From Orobanche coerulescens (taxonomy: Eukaryota; Streptophyta; Magnoliopsida; Lamiales; Orobanchaceae), in the NCBI GenBank assembly GCA_033398695.1, contig JAWKAU010000253.1:62001-126000 (forward strand): 64,000 bases of DNA, written 5' to 3'. The translations under genes and the position numbers were made by a program. A model generated the notes under the pieces. The model did not search any database. It was given only the letters and a program-made list of their open reading frames with translations, and was not told where the DNA came from. Positions 59,151-64,000 of this stretch are shown one piece after another (within the stretch, counting starts at the first letter, position 1; each line of letters begins with the position of its first letter).

Positions 59151-60249
59151 CTATGAGAATGTTTCTGGTCAAAAGATCAACAACCATAAAAGTAATTTTT
59201 TGATGAACAATCCGACTCCCCAAATTGCTAGTTGGGTGCAACGAATTTCGGGGCTTAATAAAGCTGATTTACCGTTTACGTATCTTGGCGTCCCCCTTTG
59301 GAAAGGGTTTCAATCCTTTGATATGTACGGTCCCCTACTCTCGAAAATTAAAAATAAAATCACTACTTGGAACCACCACTTGCTTTCGACGGGGGGGCGT
59401 CTTGAATTAATTAATTGGGTCTTAAACTCCATTGCCTTTTATAACTTACAAGTCCTTAAACCCCCTGGGAATGTCATTCTTTTCATAGAAAGGCTTTTCA
59501 ACAAATTTCTTTGGGGAACTAATGACAACAAACGTAAGTTGCATTGGGCGGCTTGGAATCGACTTTGTTTCCCCAAGGATGAGGGGGGTCTTGGCTGTCG
59601 GGATTTCAATGACATTATTCAGGCTGCCCATGTTAAAATGTGGTGGAGATTCAGAACATCTAATAATATTTGGTCCAATTTCTTACTTCAAAAATATTGT
59701 TCTCGGATCCACCCCATGATTATTAAATTTAATCCCAAAAGTTCTCCTACTTGGAAAAACCTTTGTGGTATTAGATCGATCGCGAATGATAAAATTTTTT
59801 GGCATAGTGGTAATGCTGATGTGTCCTTTTGGCATGACAATTGGTGTGAATTCAGCCCTCTCACCAATTTTTACCATAATAAGTCCAAAGATAAAATTGG
59901 TTTTTATTGGAATAACGGGGATTGGGATAGGGATAAAATTAGTCGCAAACTCCCGCTTGGCATTTGTGACCATATTTGCTCTCTACCTACTTTCTCCTCC
60001 GACAACAAGCCTTTATGGACTCTTTCCCCTAATGGGATTTTTACTTTCAAAACCGCTTGGGAGATGGTTCGTAAAAAAAACCCTCCGCATAATATTCTTC
60101 GGTATTGTTGGAATCCACTTATCACACCTACCATTTCTCTTTTTATGGTGAAGGTGCTTAATAAATGGATCTCAACGTCGGATAATCTTTTGCGGAGGGG
60201 CATTGTTGCCACCAATAATTGTTATTGTTGGTACGCCGATGACCTCCTC
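59151..60249 (+). pseudogene. LINE ORF2 C-terminal part (zf-RVT-like), cut by I-C
   Basis: The frame from 58900 stays open to the end of the LINE sequence. It contains FTYLGVPLWKG, GGRLELINWVLNSIAFY, NKRKLHWAAWNRLCFPKDEGGLGCRDF and the start of a zf-RVT-like region (TFKTAWEMVRKK ... NKWISTSDNLLRRGIV ... CYCWYADDL). The last codons before 60249 are LINE; then TGATACG of LTR I follows. Confidence 0.88.
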
Positions 60250-61180
60250 TGATACGAATTACGTAAGTAATACGTATAAAACACAACGGAAGGTTAACAC
60301 GTAACAAAGTATCACTCGAATTTTGTTAAGGGTGGCCGAAAGTTGATGGTGTTTCGGCCGTGAAGTAGGGTGATGTACGGAGTTTGGCGTGTTTTATCGA
60401 ACTAGACCTATAACTCGATAAAAGGGTAATCGTTTCCCAAGACCTTTTGAGAATTGATCAAAGTTAAAATCTCGAAACTCGTCGAAACAATAACTTAAGG
60501 TTTGTCGAACTCGTTCAACGTATATTTCAAAGGAAATACAAAGTTTATTATGATTCTCGATGATTTACAAGTACAACGAACACTACTATATATAGTAGTT
60601 TACAACCGCATTTAAAATACAACAAAACGAAAAAAGGAAACTTCCTAACACATCCTAATCGGTCGAAAATCTCCATGAGATACCAAACAATCTTGGTGTT
60701 ATTTAGATGAAAGAGACATGAAGCATCCTTTGGTCTTGATGGTGACATGAAGTAGAATCAAAACATTATCCTCCTTTCATGCATGCATTCGGCCGAAGAC
60801 AAGGTAGGGAGATTTGGTGTAGATTTGTGATATCCTCCTTCTTGGAACTACATGGTGATAATGAAATGAGGGATAGTGACATGATGAAGAAAATCTTCAC
60901 TCCATCCATTTGGTTCGGCCGTATGTGACAAGGTGGGGAAGAAGAAGATAACTTCATTATCTTGTCAAGATATGAAGTCAAGAATGTCCCTTTCAAGCAT
61001 GATATGGCCGATCCACCATGCTTTCGGACCGATCCCGTCGTCGAATTCTACGTTACTCCGATTCCGATTAACAACGTAACTCCAAGCCGTTTAACATTTT
61101 CTCCTAAGTATAACGATGCATCATCATGAATGTCGATTTTTATCGGAGTTTCTTCGACTGGAATATTAGATATCGTATCA
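60250..61180 (-). repeat. 3' LTR of I-C
   Basis: This is an inverted LTR I of 931 bp, starting TGATACGAATTACG and ending ATATCGTATCA on the plus strand. It has the palindromic TATA box near 60588 and the twin hairpins near 60395-60455. The polypurine tract follows at 61181-61196 on the minus strand. Confidence 0.93.
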
Positions 61181-62190
61181 TTCCCTCCGTCTTTGAAAGG
61201 AATTGACCTCAATTCTGCAATGCCATCGTCGTCAAGATAAGGTGAGAGATCACCTACGTTGAATGTCGCGTGTACTCCGTATTCGCCCGGAAGTTCGACT
61301 TTGTATGCGTTGTCGTTCACTTTTTCCACAATCTTGTACGGACCTTCGGCTCTCGGCATCAATTTGTTCTTCCGTTTGCTCGGGAATCTTTCTTTTCTCA
61401 AATGTATCCAGACTAAGTCGCCGACATCAAATAATCTCGCTTTTTTATTTTTGTTCGACTTAGTTTGTACATTTCATTCACTTCTTTAATCCGTTCCGTA
61501 TCTTTTCGTAACTTCATCATGGATTTGAGTTTTGCTTCGGCGTCCTTGTGAACCAATTCGTTGCTCGGCAGGGAATCAAGTCCAATGGCAAGTGCGGATT
61601 TAATCCGTATACCACTTCAAAAGGTGAATGGGCCGTGGCATAACCGGTGATCGGTTGTATGCGAATTCGGCATGAGCAAGTTTAACGTCCCAATCTTTGA
61701 GTTTTATTTACCAACCCTCGTAATAATGCTCCCAAGGTTCGATTAGTTACCTCGGTCATCCGTCGGTTTTGCGGGTGATGTGAAGTCTTGAATAGGAGTT
61801 TAGTACCGACTTTCCTCCATAAAGTATTCGTAGTAACTCGAAATTTGGAATCTCGATCCGACACGATAGTTTTGGCACTCCGTGTAAACGAACTATTTCC
61901 TAAATACAAGTCCGCCACATTGCTTGCATCATCGGTTTTGTGGCACGCGACAAAGTGAGCCATTTTCGAAAAAGCGATCGGCGACCACCATGATCGAGTC
62001 CTTGCCTCGTTGAGTACGAGGTAAAGCCACAATAAAATCCATCGAGACATCCTCCCACGGTCGTGCAGTATCGGCAGCGGCATGTATGTACTCGACTTGA
62101 GCGAACTTTTCATCATATGACAAGTTACGCATTTGCTCACGATTGTCACGTCACCATACATCTTCGGCCAAAAGAAATGTTCTTTTAGCA
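61048..62190 (-). pseudogene. Integrase of I-C pol
   Basis: The C-terminal segment (61401-61048, minus) is open: EGPYKIVEKVNDNAYKVE, FNVGDLSPYLDDD and the ending GVTLLIGIGVT-stop. The core (62191-61682) holds [12 protein letters not shown] and HHPQ with breaks. The zinc-binding part lies at about 62080-62240. Confidence 0.87.
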
Positions 62191-62780
62191 CCTCTGATCT
62201 TGGTTGAGCCGAAGTGACCGGCTAGTCCTCCTCCGTGCGCCTCCCGAACCGGAATTCCCGAATTGTATGTCTCGGCACACATAATTTATTCCCCTTGAAG
62301 AGAAAGCCATCCTGTAAAACGAATTCCTCAGACGGGGCCGTTTTACAACGGTTAAAAATTTCCCGAAGTCCAAATCGTCGTGGTAGTGATCTTTCAAAGT
62401 CTCGAACCCCAACAAACGAACATCTAGCATCGACAGTAAGGCATACCGTCTCGACAGTGCATCCGCCACTACATTACTCTTCCCGTCTTTGTACTTGGAT
62501 GAAAAATGAAAAGATTGTAAAAATTCCACCCATTTTGCATGTCTCGGGCTTAGCTTACTCTGTCCGTTGATGTATTTCAACGACTCGTGATCCGAATGCG
62601 GACGAAATGTTTAGAACGCAGATAATGACTCAATGATCGAGTGCTCTTACGATAGCATAGAACTCCTTGTCGTAAGTACAATAATTCACTCGGGCGCCAC
62701 TTAGCTTCTCCGAAAAATAGGCAATGGGACGGCCTCTCCGAATGAGTATCGCCTCGATTCCAACTCCGCTAGCGTGCATT
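62191..62780 (-). pseudogene. RNase H of I-C pol
   Basis: The minus strand reads [20 protein letters not shown] and [20 protein letters not shown] in one frame (62580-62185). The upstream part ([18 protein letters not shown]) is in other frames, and the ECDASG motif is damaged near 62775. Confidence 0.85.
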
Positions 62781-63800
62781 CTACCTCAAATGGTTGTGAA
62801 AAATCGGGCAACGTCAAAATCGGCGCTTCACATAATTTTCCTTTTAAGCTTTCAAAAGCCTTTTGGGCCGTCTCGTTCCAAGCAAAGGTTCCCTTTTCGA
62901 CACTCCGTGATAGAATTTGGATATAGTCAAGTCCCGTATGAATCGTCGGTAAAAGAAGCGAGGCCATGAAATGACCGTACCTCCGTGATTGTCTTTGGGG
63001 TCGGCCACGACTTGATTGCCGCGATCTTCTCTTGGTCGACCAAACTCCGTCTTTTGAAACAACATAGCCGAGAAAGACAAGACTCTCGACTAGGAAAGTA
63101 CACTTCTCCCGTTTTCCATAAAGCTTTTGTTCCCTTAGCGTCTCAAACACGTACCTCGGATGTTCGAGATGTTCTTCTACGGACCGATGTAGATCAAAAT
63201 GTCGTCTAAGTACACGACAACAAACTTTCCCAAGAAAGGTTTTAGAACCTCGTTCATCAACCTCATAAAGGTGCTCGGGCGTTGGTGAGGCCGAATGGCA
63301 TCACAACCCATTCGTAAAGTCCATTCTTCGTTTTAAACGCCGTTTTCCATTCGTCTCCCTCTCGCATGCGGATTTGATGGTATCCGCTCCGTAAATCAAC
63401 TTTGGAAAATATAACCGAGCCATGTAACTCGTCCGGCATGTCGTCTAGTCTCGGGATGGGAAACCGATACTTGACGGTGATGTTATTCACGGCTCTCTGT
63501 CAATACACATCCGCCATGTTCCGTCTTTTTTGGTACGAGTAGAACCGGAACCGCACACGGACTTAAACTTTCTCGGACATATCCGTGATTCATGAGTTCA
63601 TCAATTTGACGTTGTAGTTCTTTTGTTTCTTCGGGATTACAACGATACGCCGCTTTGTTCGGTAATGGAGCTCCCGGTATAAGATCAATCGGTGTTCAAT
63701 CCCGCGGATAGGTGGTAATCCTACCGGCAAGTCTTGAAATACGTCCAAAACTCGTGTAATAGTGCATCTATCTCCTCCTCATTTTGCGATTTGGTGGCAA
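62781..63800 (-). pseudogene. Reverse transcriptase of I-C pol
   Basis: The frame 63490-63263 (minus) carries [35 protein letters not shown] and PFGLTNA. The catalytic YLDDILIY is at about 63189-63212, after which bases of TACAGTCGG are missing. The thumb segment (63150-62701) reads [21 protein letters not shown]. Confidence 0.87.
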
Positions 63801-64000
63801 GATTTGGACCTCCTTGATCATCATCAAATAAACACGTTCGCCATCGTCAATGGCGTGTTCGACTTCTTTCTCGTTTGCAAACATCGTAAGTTTCGGCCCT
63901 TCGACTTTTTTCGAACTCATCGTCCGGATAGCTTGAGGTGACATAGGTTTAAGGACAATTTTTTACCTTTGTCACGTAGCTCATACTCATTACTCCTCCT
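63801..64000 (-). pseudogene. Protease-RT linker of I-C pol (cut by window edge)
   Basis: The minus strand matches the linker AIRTMSSKKVEGPKLTMFAN and [13 protein letters not shown] of family I. It runs off the window before the protease motif. Confidence 0.82.

Larger units (their letters stand above)
54451..60249 (+). mobile_element. LINE (L1-type non-LTR element), 3' end displaced by I-C
   Basis: The element has a 5' leader, an ORF1 with a DUF4283-like domain and CCHC knuckle, and an ORF2 with an AP-type endonuclease, a reverse transcriptase and the start of a zf-RVT-like domain. The order is that of plant L1 elements. The element is interrupted at 60249 by the LTR of I-C. Its 3' end and poly(A) must lie beyond the window. 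It is inserted in, or next to, the satellite. Confidence 0.92.
60250..64000 (-). mobile_element. Ty3/gypsy element I-C (family I), minus strand, right part outside window
   Basis: The 3' LTR (60250-61180) and pol from integrase back to the protease-RT linker are present, all on the minus strand. Gag, most of the protease and the 5' LTR are beyond 64000. The five bases before the LTR are TCCTC (60245-60249), the predicted target duplication. Confidence 0.92.

Noticed and set aside
60225..60249. WYADDL at the end of the LINE, resembling an RT catalytic box
   Set aside because: The true YADD box is at 59077-59088. This string lies in the zf-RVT-like region next to Cys residues and is accidental.

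Overview
This window comes from a flowering-plant genome, probably a dicot and probably a centromeric or pericentromeric block. I see no ordinary host gene. Nearly every base belongs to a Ty3/gypsy-type LTR retrotransposon, one non-LTR (LINE) element, or a ~200-bp tandem satellite. The plant assignment rests on initiator-Met-tRNA primer binding sites, plant-type Ty3/gypsy polyproteins (CCHC gag, DGGS protease, YLDD reverse transcriptase, DD35E integrase) and a plant-type LINE with a DUF4283-like ORF1. I cannot name the species.

Three related LTR families occur, called here I, II and III. Their LTRs are about 0.9, 1.2 and 0.9 kb, all beginning TGATAC and normally ending GTATCA. Bases 1-27780 are one nest. 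Satellite DNA received III-a (its 3' part is at 25679-27780). III-a was entered by a minus-strand family III element, III-x (LTR 24997-25678). III-x was entered by I-A (1-24996), whose 3' LTR was entered by II-D (5010-24430). II-D in turn received I-B (7197-13254, target duplication CGTAT) and the inverted II-C (13642-20337). II-C lies opposite the pol-3'LTR half of II-D and forms a ~4.1-kb inverted repeat.

Bases 27781-44641 and 50691-54450 are one satellite array, split by the complete element III-b (44642-50690, target duplication AAGCT). The array has higher-order periodicity of ~4.29 kb, with a 3.34-kb short form. A near-full-length LINE (54451-60249) follows, with its ORF1 and its endonuclease and reverse-transcriptase ORF2. 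A minus-strand family I element, I-C (60250-64000), interrupts the LINE and runs off the window.

Each LTR element has the layout LTR, tRNA primer site, gag, protease, reverse transcriptase, RNase H, integrase, polypurine tract, LTR, and the pol frame ends inside the 3' LTR. All coding regions are broken by small indels. Many of these sit at CAG/CTG/CCG trinucleotides and differ between copies that should be nearly identical. This looks more like context-specific consensus error at methylated CHG sites than natural decay, so the 'pseudogene' calls describe the sequence as given. The most interesting signals are a pair of adjacent hairpins in U5 whose stems are kept by compensatory changes across the three families, a conserved pol C-terminus encoded in the LTR, and the higher-order satellite.
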